From Amycolatopsis acidiphila (GTDB lineage: Bacteria > Actinomycetota > Actinomycetes > Mycobacteriales > Pseudonocardiaceae): a stretch of DNA of 64,000 nucleotides. The first letter of the stretch is position 1, and each line of letters begins with the position of its first letter. Position numbers and translations under genes: made by a program. Below the pieces are notes generated by a model. That model was not told the DNA's origin and made no database searches. It saw only the letters and a program-made list of their open reading frames with translations. The stretch spans positions 3,038,001 through 3,102,000 of the forward strand of contig NZ_CP090063.1 in assembly GCF_021391495.1 (NCBI RefSeq), written 5' to 3'. Positions 8,062-16,532 of this stretch are shown in pieces.

Positions 8062-9938
8062 AGGCTCAGCTCCGGGCGCAGCTTCGACACCGTCCACACG
8101 CGTTGCCTGCGCGCGGCGAGCACGGACACGGCGATCGCGGCGGCCAGCCACCCGCAGAGCACGCCGATGTCGAGCAGGCTCTGCAGCGACGCTCCGGTGT
8201 AGAGCAGGTGCCGCAGCCCGTCGACGACGTAGCCCATCGGCAGCACCAGGTGCAGCGGGTACAGCGCGTCCGGCAGGGTCTGCCACGGGAACGTGCCGCC
8301 CGCGCTGACCAGCTGGAGCACCAGCAGCACCAGCCCGAGGAACTTGCCGACCGCGCCGAACATCGCGTTCAGCGCGTGCACGATCGCGGTGAACGTCAGC
8401 GACGCCAGGATGGCGAACCCGATCGCGCCGAGCGGATGCGCGACGTGGATGCCGACCAGCCAGGTCACCGCGCCGAACAGCACGAGCACCTGCGCGACGC
8501 CCAGCACCGCCGAGGCGAGCCAGCCGCCGACCGCCACCCGCAGCGGCGACACCCCGGCCGCGAGCGCGCGGGCCGAGAGCGGGCGCAGCAGCAGGAACAG
8601 CACGAACGCACCGATCCAGGTGGCCAGCGAGACGAAGAACGGGGCGAGCCCGGCGCCGTAGGTGCCCGCGTTCGCGACCCCCGCCGAGTCGACCGTCACC
8701 GGGTCGGCGATCGTGTCCGCGGTCGCCGTGCGGGTCGGGTCGTCCGGGTTCGGGATCTGTTTCAGGCCCTCGTTGAGCCCGTCCCGCAACTGGCCGACGG
8801 CGGTGGAGAGCTGTCGGGTGCCCTCGAGCGCGGTGTTCTCGCCGTCGTTCAGCTTCGCCGCGCCTGTCGAAAGCGCGCTGGCGCCGTCCGCGGCCTGGGA
8901 GATGCCGCCGGTGAGCTGCGGGGCCGACGCCGCGAGCGCGGCCGCACCGGCCGCGACCCGGCGCGAGCCGTCCGCGAGCTGATCGAGCTGCGAGGACGCG
9001 GTCTGGATCTTCGTGTTCGCCTGGTCGACGGGGGCGCGCAGGTCCCGCAGCACCGTGAGGACCTGCTGGACCTGCGCCTCCGGCAGGCCGGTCGCGCGCA
9101 GCCGCTGCGCCACCTGGCCGTCGACGGAGTCCAGGTTGCTGCGCAGGTCCGCCGAACCGCTCGCGAGCAGCGCCCCGGCGGCGGCGACCTGCGCGTTGCC
9201 CGACGACACCTGCGCGGCGCCGTCGGCCAGCTGCCGGGTCTGGCCGGGCAGGGCCGCGGTACTGCTCCGGAGTGTGTCCAGCCCGGCCGACAGCTGGGTG
9301 CTGCCGGTGGTCAGCTGGGACGCACCGTCGGCGAGCTGCTGCTGCCCGCCGAGCAGGCGCCCGGCGCCGTCGGCCAGCTGGGTGGCGCCGTCGGCGGCCT
9401 CCTGCGTCTTGCCGTAGATGGTGGAGAACCCGATGAGGAACCGGTTCGCGGCCTCCGCGCCGACTTTCTCCGCGATGGTGCTGCGGATCTGCTCGGCGAC
9501 CTGGTTGGCGATGGTGTGCGACAGGTAGTTGTCGGCGTCGTTGGTGGTGAGCCGGATCGTCGCCTGCTGCGGGGTGAAGTTCCCGCTGGAGAGCAGCGCG
9601 GCCGAGAAGTCCTTCGGGATCGTGATGGCGAAGGAGTACTTGTCCTCGCGTACGCCCTGCTGGGCTTCGGCCGCCGAGACCTCGTGCCAGCCGAAGGTGC
9701 CCGAGCCGACCACGTCGCCGGTCACCTCGCGGCCGACGTCGCGCTCCTGTGTGCCCGCGTCCTCGTTGACGATGGCGGCGGGCAGCTTGCTCAGCCTGCC
9801 GTAGGGGTCGTAGTTGGCGTAGAGGTAGAACGACGCGTACAGCAGGGGCACCAGGACGAGCGCGGCCATCGCGAGCTTGGGCAGCGTGCCCGCGGTGAGC
9901 CGGCGCAGCTCGTTGAGGGCGATCCGGAAGCTGGTCAC
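8058..9938 (-). CDS. YhgE/Pip-family membrane protein (ABC-2-type transporter fold)
   Basis: Large membrane protein of 626 residues. One N-terminal membrane segment (about 20-40) is followed by an extracytoplasmic region of about 370 residues with many LADGAxxL-type repeats, expected to be an extended coiled coil. The C-terminal third holds about five membrane segments of the ABC-2 permease kind. This is the YhgE/Pip layout, related to phage-receptor Pip proteins and MmpL-like exporters of lipids or drugs. GTGA overlaps join it to the genes on both sides. The partner ATPase-like protein lacks a working Walker A, so the energy source is unclear. Confidence 0.9.
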   Translation of the reverse strand: MTSFRIALNELRRLTAGTLPKLAMAALVLVPLLYASFYLYANYDPYGRLSKLPAAIVNEDAGTQERDVGREVTGDVVGSGTFGWHEVSAAEAQQGVREDKYSFAITIPKDFSAALLSSGNFTPQQATIRLTTNDADNYLSHTIANQVAEQIRSTIAEKVGAEAANRFLIGFSTIYGKTQEAADGATQLADGAGRLLGGQQQLADGASQLTTGSTQLSAGLDTLRSSTAALPGQTRQLADGAAQVSSGNAQVAAAGALLASGSADLRSNLDSVDGQVAQRLRATGLPEAQVQQVLTVLRDLRAPVDQANTKIQTASSQLDQLADGSRRVAAGAAALAASAPQLTGGISQAADGASALSTGAAKLNDGENTALEGTRQLSTAVGQLRDGLNEGLKQIPNPDDPTRTATADTIADPVTVDSAGVANAGTYGAGLAPFFVSLATWIGAFVLFLLLRPLSARALAAGVSPLRVAVGGWLASAVLGVAQVLVLFGAVTWLVGIHVAHPLGAIGFAILASLTFTAIVHALNAMFGAVGKFLGLVLLVLQLVSAGGTFPWQTLPDALYPLHLVLPMGYVVDGLRHLLYTGASLQSLLDIGVLCGWLAAAIAVSVLAARRQRVWTVSKLRPELSL

Positions 9939-10552
9939 GAGGGCTCTCCGAGCCGGGCCGGGGCGCCGGGCAGGGACGCCAGGGGAGTGGTGGCGGTCAG
10001 CACGACGACCGCCAGCCCGCGCGCGGCGTGCTCGCGGGCGAGCGCGGACCAGCCCGCCACGTCGCTGGTGTGCCGGTCCGGGGTGTCGAGCACGAGCATC
10101 CGGACGCCCTTGCGGTGCGCGGCCAGCTCGGTGAGCAGGCGGGTCCGCACGGCGGGTTCGAGGTTTTCGAACCGCACGTTCGCCAGCCCGGCCGCGTCGT
10201 GCCCGGCGAGCCAGGCGGCGACGTCCTGCTTGCCCGCGGGATGCCCGCCCAGGGCTAGCTCCTCGCCGACCACGACGCGCACGGGCAGCGCGCCCTCGGG
10301 CTCGCTGACCCCGGGCGCGTCCACGACCGCGGTGCGGCCGCGCAGCTTCGCCTCGTCGGCCGCGCCGTCGACCGTCACCACCCCGGTGCTGGGTTTCATC
10401 CGCCCGGTGAGGGTCAGCCCGAAGGCGGTGACGCCGGGCCCCGGTTCCCCGTGCACGAGCGCGAGTTCGCCGTCCTCGACGGTCAGCGAGGTCGGTGCCA
10501 GCACCGCGCCGTGCGGCCCGGCGACGGTCACGCGGTCAGCGCTCACCCGCAC
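9935..10552 (-). CDS. Degenerate ABC-ATPase-like protein lacking catalytic residues
   Basis: A 205-residue protein with the outline of an ABC ATPase (VSADRVTVAGPHGAVLAPTS, then a P-loop-like segment) but with the key residues changed. In the Walker A position GEPGPGVT (35-42) valine stands where the lysine should be, and the Walker B-like segment MLVLDTPD has threonine in place of the catalytic glutamate; no LSGGQ signature is visible. It probably binds the YhgE-type protein without hydrolysing ATP. The start is the GTG at 10552, preceded by GGAG with 5-nt spacing. It is the first gene of the operon. Confidence 0.75.
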   Translation of the reverse strand: MRVSADRVTVAGPHGAVLAPTSLTVEDGELALVHGEPGPGVTAFGLTLTGRMKPSTGVVTVDGAADEAKLRGRTAVVDAPGVSEPEGALPVRVVVGEELALGGHPAGKQDVAAWLAGHDAAGLANVRFENLEPAVRTRLLTELAAHRKGVRMLVLDTPDRHTSDVAGWSALAREHAARGLAVVVLTATTPLASLPGAPARLGEPS

Positions 10553-10568
10553 GAGGTCTCCTTTTTGA

Positions 10569-10582
10569 ACTGACTGGTCAGT
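10569..10582. promoter_or_regulatory. Perfect inverted repeat, likely TetR operator
   Basis: ACTGAC-TG-GTCAGT is a perfect 6-bp inverted repeat with a 2-bp centre, 17 bp upstream of the first gene of the TetR/YhgE operon. This shape is common for TetR autoregulatory operators. Binding by the TetR protein at 7483-8061 is inferred from position. Confidence 0.65.
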
Positions 10583-10636
10583 GCAAAAACTACGACGTGC
10601 GGAAGCGGCCCGCAACCTCGGGCGGCCGGATTGTGG

Positions 10637-11557
10637 TCAGCGCAACGCCGACGCGGGCTGGACCTCCCAGAACGTCCACAGTGGACGGTAGCCCTGTCGG
10701 GGCCAGAACACCGAGGACAACGGGTTGGTCGGGTTGTAGTAGAGGTAGCTGCCGGTGGCCCGGTGGCCGGCGAAGTCGCGGTGCACGGCCGCCATCAGCG
10801 CCTGGCCGATCCCGTTCCCGCGCGCGCCGGGCGTGGTCGCGACGTTGTTCACGTAGCCCCACCGCCCCGGCGGCAGCAGCTCCGCCGCCCACGTGCCGGG
10901 CGCGGACTCGATCCAGCCGCAGTCCGCGATCGCGGTCGCGACACCCCCGGTCTCGGCGAGCCAGACCGGCGCCCCGGCGGCGAGGTTGCGCCGCAGCTGC
11001 GGGGTCATCAGCTCCACGGCTTCCGGCCGCCCGCGCGAGGTGACCAGCTCCGTGTAGTCGAAGGTCTCCTTCGTCAGCGCCCGCACCTCCTCGAAGTCCT
11101 CGGGGCGGGCGAGGCGCACCGTGACGTCGCCGGGCGGCGGCTGCGCCGGCGGCGGGCCGGTGCGGATCGCGAGCACGGAGATCGGCACCATCCCGTGCTG
11201 CAGGAACGCCCGGATCGCCGGCGCGTCGCGGCTCGGCCAGGTCACCGTGCACGCGGAGTCCGGTCCGGGGGACTCGGCGTCCATCCGGTGCCGCCACGCG
11301 CGCAGCAGCGCGTCCATGCCCTCGGTGCCGCTCTCGCCGGGGTACGGGAAGAGCTGCCAGACCCGCTGTGCCGACCACAGCAGGTCGAGCGTGCCGGGTG
11401 CGTAGGTCCGGGTCTGCAGGACGCCGGCGACCCGCTCGCCGGACGCGGTCGCGGCGGTCAGCAGCTCGCCGTCCGGCGTCCCCGGCGGCACGGGCACGAC
11501 AGGGTCGGCGGCGGTGAAGCGAGCGCGCTGCGCCGCGAGCAGGCGCTCGCCGATCAC
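10637..11557 (-). CDS. GNAT-family N-acetyltransferase
   Basis: A 306-residue protein whose C-terminal half (about 160-306) is a GNAT domain: VRLARPEDFEEVRALTKETF at its start, VNNVATTPGARGNGIGQALMAAVHRD as the acetyl-CoA binding motif A, and a final YNPTNPLSSVFWPRQGYR strand typical of the family. The N-terminal half may be a second, degenerate GNAT fold. The GTG at 11557 overlaps the methyltransferase stop (GTGA), so the two genes are co-translated. The acceptor is unknown. Confidence 0.85.
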   Translation of the reverse strand: MIGERLLAAQRARFTAADPVVPVPPGTPDGELLTAATASGERVAGVLQTRTYAPGTLDLLWSAQRVWQLFPYPGESGTEGMDALLRAWRHRMDAESPGPDSACTVTWPSRDAPAIRAFLQHGMVPISVLAIRTGPPPAQPPPGDVTVRLARPEDFEEVRALTKETFDYTELVTSRGRPEAVELMTPQLRRNLAAGAPVWLAETGGVATAIADCGWIESAPGTWAAELLPPGRWGYVNNVATTPGARGNGIGQALMAAVHRDFAGHRATGSYLYYNPTNPLSSVFWPRQGYRPLWTFWEVQPASALR

Positions 11558-12396
11558 CGCGGCGCCCGGCGCGTCACGAAGATCGCGGTGCCGGGGAAGA
11601 GCTTGCCGCGCAAGGGGCTCCACTGGCCCCAGCACCGGGTGTGCCCGGCGGGCCACTCCGGCTCGACGAGGTCCTCGAGCACGAAACCGCCCGCGGTCAG
11701 CGCCCGCACCCAATCGCCCAGCGTCCGGTGGTACTCGACGTAGGTGGCGCGGCCCTCGGCGTCGACCTCGACGTAGGGCGTGCGGTCGAAGTACGGCTGG
11801 GTCGCGGTCAGCCCGTTGGGCCCCGGGTCGTCGGGAAAGACCCAGCGCATCGGATGGGTCACCGCGAACACCCAGCGCCCGCCCGGCCGCAGCACCCGGT
11901 GCAGTTCGCCGAACACCGTCTCCGGGGAGGCGACGAACGGCAGCGCACCGAAGGCCGAGCACGCCAGGTCCATGCCGGCCGTCGCCAGCGGCAGCTCCTC
12001 GGCGCTCGCCTGGAGCAGGGGAATATCGATCCCGGTCCTGATGTTGGCCTCTTTTGCATGACGAAGCATTCCACCGGACAGGTCCAGGGCCACCGGGTGC
12101 GCGCCCGCCTCGGCGAGCCAGCGCGCGCACGCGGCCTGACCGCAGCCGATCTCTACGACGCGCTTTCCTCGCACGTCGCCCAGCAGGGCGGCGTCGGCCT
12201 CGCGCACACCTTCGGGACACCAGACGAAGTCGGCGTCCCCGAGGAACTCGCCGTGGGTGGCCTGGTAGTCGTCGGCATCGGCGTCCCACCAGGCCAGATT
12301 GGCCGCCGTGGCCTCCCGCCGTCCCACGGGCCGGTGGGCGATGCCGACGGTGCCCAGCCGGTGCTCGGCCGAGTCATGCCTGTCCTGCGGAGTCAC
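11554..12396 (-). CDS. Class I SAM-dependent methyltransferase
   Basis: A 280-residue Methyltransf_11-type enzyme. VVEIGCGQAACARWLAEAG is motif I for S-adenosylmethionine binding, VALDLSGGML is motif II, and VLRPGGRWVF is the post-II strand. The N-terminal NLAWWDADADDYQATHGEFLG segment is typical of an actinobacterial group of unknown substrate found beside rpsA. The start was placed at GTG 12396; a longer frame to 12456 is open but has no ribosome site. It lies divergent to rpsA and upstream of the overlapping acetyltransferase. Confidence 0.85.
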   Translation of the reverse strand: MTPQDRHDSAEHRLGTVGIAHRPVGRREATAANLAWWDADADDYQATHGEFLGDADFVWCPEGVREADAALLGDVRGKRVVEIGCGQAACARWLAEAGAHPVALDLSGGMLRHAKEANIRTGIDIPLLQASAEELPLATAGMDLACSAFGALPFVASPETVFGELHRVLRPGGRWVFAVTHPMRWVFPDDPGPNGLTATQPYFDRTPYVEVDAEGRATYVEYHRTLGDWVRALTAGGFVLEDLVEPEWPAGHTRCWGQWSPLRGKLFPGTAIFVTRRAPR

Positions 12397-12580
12397 GAGC
12401 GCATTCTCGCCCAGGCCGGGCCACGTCCGGCAGAGGTGACCCTGTTTGTGTCGCACACTCCCGGCCGCGTAGGCTATCTCCAGCGCAGTGGGTTCGCGCT
12501 ACCTTCCTCCCGGCACAGCTCGAGCCGGGGTCCGGGTCGCGCACACCTCGGCGGTGATGCTCGCGGCCGTTCGCATGGAC

Positions 12581-12630
12581 GTTTGCTCTGCAGTCTGCCG
12601 CCGTCTCGCTCGCCGCGCCAGCAAACTGCA
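12581..12630 (+). promoter_or_regulatory. Structured rpsA leader with possible pseudoknot
   Basis: The roughly 200-nt untranslated stretch before rpsA contains GTTTGCT (12581-12587) that can pair with AGCAAAC (12620-12626). TGCAGT (12589-12594), inside that loop, can pair with ACTGCA (12625-12630). The order A-B-A'-B' makes a pseudoknot or two mutually exclusive helices. Control of S1 synthesis by this leader is an inference. Confidence 0.35.
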
Positions 12631-12670
12631 CACCCACTATTCCCAAGCCGTTACCGGAGCAACCCACCTA

Positions 12671-14173
12671 ATGACCACCGACACCACCACCGTCCCGACG
12701 ACCGAGCCGCAGGCCCAGCAGGTCGCGATCAATGACATCGGGTCGGAGGAAGACTTCCTCGCGGCGATCGACAAGACGATCAAGTACTTCAACGACGGCG
12801 ACATCGTTGAAGGCACCATCGTCAAGGTCGATCGTGACGAGGTGCTGCTCGACATCGGGTACAAGACCGAGGGCGTCATCCCCTCGCGCGAGCTGTCGAT
12901 CAAACACGATGTCGATCCCGGCGAGGTCGTCAGCGTCGGTGACGAGGTCGAGGCCCTTGTCCTCCAGAAGGAGGACAAGGAGGGCCGGCTGATCCTGTCC
13001 AAGAAGCGCGCCCAGTACGAGCGCGCCTGGGGCACGATCGAGGAGCTCAAGGAGAAGGACGAGCCTGTCAAGGGCACCGTCATCGAGGTCGTCAAGGGCG
13101 GCCTGATCCTCGACATCGGCCTGCGCGGCTTCCTGCCCGCGTCGCTGGTCGAGATGCGCCGGGTGCGCGACCTGCAGCCCTACGTCGGCCGCGAGCTCGA
13201 GGCGAAGATCATCGAGCTGGACAAGAACCGCAACAACGTGGTCCTGTCGCGGCGGGCCTACCTGGAGCAGACCCAGTCCGAGGTGCGCAGCGAGTTCCTC
13301 AACGCGCTCGCCAAGGGCCAGGTCCGCAAGGGTGTCGTCTCCTCGATCGTCAACTTCGGTGCGTTCGTGGACCTCGGCGGCGTCGACGGCCTGGTGCACG
13401 TCTCGGAGCTGTCCTGGAAGCACATCGACCACCCGTCGGAGGTCGTCGAGGTCGGCCAGGAGGTCACCGTCGAGGTGCTCGACGTGGACATGGACCGCGA
13501 GCGCGTGTCCCTGTCGCTGAAGGCGACCCAGGAAGACCCGTGGCGCCAGTTCGCCCGCACCCACGCCATCGGCCAGATCGTGCCGGGCAAGGTCACCAAG
13601 CTCGTCCCGTTCGGCGCGTTCGTCCGCGTCGAGGAGGGCATCGAGGGCCTGGTGCACATCTCCGAGCTGGCCGAGCGCCACGTGGAGATCCCGGAGCAGG
13701 TCGTCCAGGTCGGCGGCGAGGTCATGGTCAAGGTCATCGACATCGACCTTGAGCGGCGCCGCATCTCGCTGTCGCTGAAGCAGGCGAACGAGGGTGTCAC
13801 GCCCGACACCGAGTTCGACCCGACCCAGTACGGCATGGCTGCCGAGTACGACGAGCAGGGCAACTACATCTACCCCGAGGGCTTCGACCCTGACACCCAG
13901 GAGTGGCAGGAAGGCTTCGAGAAGCAGCGTGAGGAGTGGGAGCGCCAGTACGCCGAGGCGCAGACCCGCTACGAGGCTCACATGCGTCAGGTCGCGAAGG
14001 CCGCCGAGGCCGACGCCGCCGCCGCGGCGGACGCCGCGACCGGTGTCGTCGAGGGTGGCGAGCAGAGCTACAGCTCCACGGCCTCGGACAGCGGTCCGAA
14101 GTCCAGCGGTGGCACCCTCGCGTCCGACGAGCAGCTCGCCGCGCTGCGGGAGAAGCTCTCCGGCGGTGCGTGA
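12671..14173 (+). CDS. rpsA: 30S ribosomal protein S1
   Basis: S1 brings mRNA to the 30S subunit. The 500-residue product has four S1 (OB-fold) domains at about 43-112, 129-195, 214-283 and 300-370, the usual number in actinobacteria; repeats three and four carry the classic NFGAFVDLGG and PFGAFVRVEEG cores. A charged then alanine-rich tail follows (about 385-500), rich in Gln and Glu. The ATG at 12671 has GGAG 11 nt upstream; the open frame continues to 12488 without conserved sequence. A strong terminator follows. In mycobacteria coaE comes next, but here a TetR gene does. Confidence 0.97.
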   Translation: MTTDTTTVPTTEPQAQQVAINDIGSEEDFLAAIDKTIKYFNDGDIVEGTIVKVDRDEVLLDIGYKTEGVIPSRELSIKHDVDPGEVVSVGDEVEALVLQKEDKEGRLILSKKRAQYERAWGTIEELKEKDEPVKGTVIEVVKGGLILDIGLRGFLPASLVEMRRVRDLQPYVGRELEAKIIELDKNRNNVVLSRRAYLEQTQSEVRSEFLNALAKGQVRKGVVSSIVNFGAFVDLGGVDGLVHVSELSWKHIDHPSEVVEVGQEVTVEVLDVDMDRERVSLSLKATQEDPWRQFARTHAIGQIVPGKVTKLVPFGAFVRVEEGIEGLVHISELAERHVEIPEQVVQVGGEVMVKVIDIDLERRRISLSLKQANEGVTPDTEFDPTQYGMAAEYDEQGNYIYPEGFDPDTQEWQEGFEKQREEWERQYAEAQTRYEAHMRQVAKAAEADAAAAADAATGVVEGGEQSYSSTASDSGPKSSGGTLASDEQLAALREKLSGGA

Positions 14174-14193
14174 GCAGCCCTAGGCAGCTGACG

Positions 14194-14232
14194 AAGCGGC
14201 CCCTGGCTCCGATGGGAGCCGGGGGCCGCTTT
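14194..14232 (+). terminator. Intrinsic terminator after rpsA
   Basis: A long GC-rich hairpin (arms AAGCGGCCCCTGGCTCC and GGAGCCGGGGGCCGCTT, loop GATG) ends in TTT 20 nt after the rpsA stop. It is one of the best-formed terminators in the window. Confidence 0.85.
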
Positions 14233-14306
14233 GCGTGGTGCGGGGGTTGACTGGATCTGGTCGGCCGACGCCGCTCATGCGGCTAAGGACCGCAGCCGAT
14301 GGGGAG

Positions 14307-14966
14307 TCAGCGGCCGAAGAGGGCGTCGCGGCGAGGGGTGTAGGCCCTCAGGCCCGCCAGGATCGTCGTGATGCCCTCGTGGAAGATCTCCGCGTAGGAG
14401 TCGTTGCCCGGCTTGAGGAACCAGTCCGGCGGCGGCGTCCGCGCGCGGTGCGTCAGCTCCAGGCTCACCAGCCCGTGCATCGCGGTCCACACGATGTACC
14501 CCGCGCCGTCGGCGTCCTCCGGGACCCGCACCGCCGCCCGCACCCGCTCCACGAGCAGGTCATAGGTGTTGCGCTGGGCGAGCATCCGCAGGTCCGGATC
14601 GGGGTCGTAGCCGGGTACCGCGCGTTCGAACATGAACGCGTAGCGAGCCGGGCTCTCCAGCGCGAACTCGCGGTACGCGCGGGCGAACGCGAGCACGTCG
14701 GGCAACGGGTCGCCGGAGATCGGGGGGAGCTGCGTCAGTTCGTGGCGCAGCAGCTCGAACGTGCGCTCGTACAGGGCGTCCAGCACGCCCGCCCGGCCAC
14801 CGAAGCGCGTGTAGATCCCGATGGTCGAACTGCCGGCGGCACCCGCGAGCCCGCGCACGGTGAGCCCGGCGACGCCCTGCTCGACGAGGACGGTCAGGGC
14901 GGCCTCGAGAAAGCGCTCCCTGCTGTCGGTTTCGGCTGGTCCGGGGTGACCGTGACGAGTGGCCAT
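14307..14966 (-). CDS. TetR-family transcriptional regulator (WHG-type C-terminus)
   Basis: About 219 residues. The N-terminal helix-turn-helix is LTVRGLAGAAGSSTIGIYTRFGGRAGVLDALYERTF, and the C-terminal part resembles the WHG/TetR_C_33 ligand domain, with an AMHGLVSLEL segment. GTG at 14969 and ATG at 14966 are both possible starts behind a GGGGGAG site. It is divergent from the folP2-like gene; the palindrome at 15014-15023 between them is a possible operator. The ligand is unknown. Confidence 0.88.
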   Translation of the reverse strand: MATRHGHPGPAETDSRERFLEAALTVLVEQGVAGLTVRGLAGAAGSSTIGIYTRFGGRAGVLDALYERTFELLRHELTQLPPISGDPLPDVLAFARAYREFALESPARYAFMFERAVPGYDPDPDLRMLAQRNTYDLLVERVRAAVRVPEDADGAGYIVWTAMHGLVSLELTHRARTPPPDWFLKPGNDSYAEIFHEGITTILAGLRAYTPRRDALFGR

Positions 14967-15013
14967 CACACGCGCTCCCCCCTTCGGGTCTCTTCACGAG
15001 AAACTTAGGCTAT

Positions 15014-15023
15014 AACGGCCGTT
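15014..15023. promoter_or_regulatory. Palindrome between divergent TetR and folP2 genes
   Basis: AACGGCCGTT is a perfect 10-bp palindrome in the short space between the divergent starts. A role as TetR operator is inferred. CATGAT at 15045-15050, 6 nt before the folP2 GTG, is a possible -10 element. Confidence 0.4.
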
Positions 15024-15056
15024 CTCGCGCCGTGGGCGGGCAGGCATGATGGAACC

Positions 15057-15929
15057 GTGCCTTTGGTCCGACTCGAATTCCGCGGCCGACCCCTGGTCCG
15101 CGACCGCGCGCTCGTGATGGCGATCGTCAACCGCACCCCCGACTCCTTCTACGACCGGGGGGCGTCCTTCGAAGACGACAAGGCCCTGGCGACCGTGGAC
15201 CGCGTCGTCGCCGAGGGCGCCGACATCGTCGACGTGGGCGGGGTGAAGGCCGGCCCCGGCACCGACGTGGACGCGGACGAGGAGATCCGCCGCGTGGTGC
15301 CGTTCGTGGCCGAGATCCGGCGCCGCCACCCGGATCTGGTGATCAGCGTGGACACCTGGCGGCACGAGGTCGGCCGGCTGGCCTGCGAGGCCGGCGCGGA
15401 CCTGCTCAACGACACCTGGGCGGGCGCCGACCCGAAGCTCGCCGAGGTCGCCGCGGAGTTCGGTGCCGGCTACGTCTGTTCCCACACCGGGGGAGCGGTG
15501 CCGCGCACCCGCCCGTTCCGCGTGCGCTACGAGGACCTCGTGCCCGATGTCGTCGAGGAGACGACCCGCCGGGCGGAGGAGGTGGTCGCGCTCGGGGTGC
15601 CGCGGGCCGGTGTGCTCATCGACCCGACGCACGACTTCGGCAAGAACACCTGGCACAGCCTGGCCCTGCTGCGGCACGCGGGCACGCTGGCCGCCACCGG
15701 CTGGCCGGTGCTGATGGCACTGTCCAACAAGGACTTCGTCGGGGAGGCGCTCGGCGTGCCGCTGGAGGAGCGGCTGGACGGCACGCTCGCCGCCACGGCG
15801 CTGGCTGCCCGCGACGGGGCGCAGGTCTTCCGGGCGCACGAGGTGCGCCAGACGCGGCGGGTGCTGGAGATGGTGGCCGCCATCGACGGCGACCGGCCAC
15901 CGGCCCGCGCGGTCCGCGGGCTCGCCTGA
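15057..15929 (+). CDS. folP2: Dihydropteroate synthase paralog FolP2
   Basis: A 290-residue TIM-barrel protein of the dihydropteroate synthase family. MAIVNRTPDSFYDRG is the pterin-loop signature, and ISVDTWRHEV, LLNDTWAG and GVLIDPTHDFGKNTWHSL match later strands. It looks like the second DHPS-type protein of mycobacteria (FolP2, Rv1207), whose enzymatic role in folate synthesis is doubtful, rather than the FolP1 found in folate operons; no other folate gene is nearby. GTG start, apparently leaderless. Assignment to FolP2 rests on sequence impression only. Confidence 0.8.
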   Translation: MPLVRLEFRGRPLVRDRALVMAIVNRTPDSFYDRGASFEDDKALATVDRVVAEGADIVDVGGVKAGPGTDVDADEEIRRVVPFVAEIRRRHPDLVISVDTWRHEVGRLACEAGADLLNDTWAGADPKLAEVAAEFGAGYVCSHTGGAVPRTRPFRVRYEDLVPDVVEETTRRAEEVVALGVPRAGVLIDPTHDFGKNTWHSLALLRHAGTLAATGWPVLMALSNKDFVGEALGVPLEERLDGTLAATALAARDGAQVFRAHEVRQTRRVLEMVAAIDGDRPPARAVRGLA

Positions 15930-15947
15930 CCGTCCTGGCGGGACGGG

Positions 15948-16451
15948 TCAGCCGCCGCCGTTGCCGCGGTTGAGTCCGTAGAGGACGCGCTGCAGGATCT
16001 GGGAGTCCGCGTCCACCCGGGGCTGCTCGGAGGTGTGCTCGACAGGCGGCGTGCGGTTGCGGGAGCGCTGCGGCAGCGGCACCGCGGCCGCGGACATGCC
16101 GGTCGGCAGCGGCAGTTCCGACCACACGTTGCGCCGCGCGCCGGGCAGGGTGACCGCGTTGATCTGCGCGCCGGGCAGCTCCGGCGGCTCGCCGGTCAGG
16201 TCGTCGTCCAGCTCGATCACCAGCGCGTCGCCGTGCACTCGCAGGCGCACGGTCAGGAACCGCGGCGCGCCGGTCTTCGAGCCCTCGACCGAGGACGACA
16301 CCAGGTGACGGGTGATCCGGGTGGCCTCGCCGACCAGCTCGCGCAGGGACCACTCGGCCAGCGCGAAGCGCACGAACATCTCGGCGCAGTTGACGGCACT
16401 GGGCAGCGCCACGAGCCGCAGGTCGTCGACCTGGGTGGTCTGGCCGATCAC
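15948..16451 (-). CDS. Small ATPase-domain-like protein (RsbW/HATPase type)
   Basis: A 167-residue cytoplasmic protein. The first 90 residues (LVALPSAVNCAEMFVRFALAEWSL ... LTVRLRVHGDALVIELDDD) resemble the N-terminal half of anti-sigma/RsbW-type histidine-kinase-like ATPases; the glycine-rich G1 and G2 boxes are not evident, so ATP binding is uncertain. The C-terminal part is proline- and arginine-rich and looks disordered. It could act in partner-switching signalling. GGAGGAG precedes the start. It faces FolP2 tail to tail and follows the IclR gene on the same strand. Confidence 0.6.
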   Translation of the reverse strand: MIGQTTQVDDLRLVALPSAVNCAEMFVRFALAEWSLRELVGEATRITRHLVSSSVEGSKTGAPRFLTVRLRVHGDALVIELDDDLTGEPPELPGAQINAVTLPGARRNVWSELPLPTGMSAAAVPLPQRSRNRTPPVEHTSEQPRVDADSQILQRVLYGLNRGNGGG

Positions 16452-16532
16452 GGGTCTCCTCCGTTTCGCCTGGCGCGAGCCTGGTCAGTGTCCGTATCGC
16501 GCGATGGTGGCGTACCACGCGTGCACTGGCTG

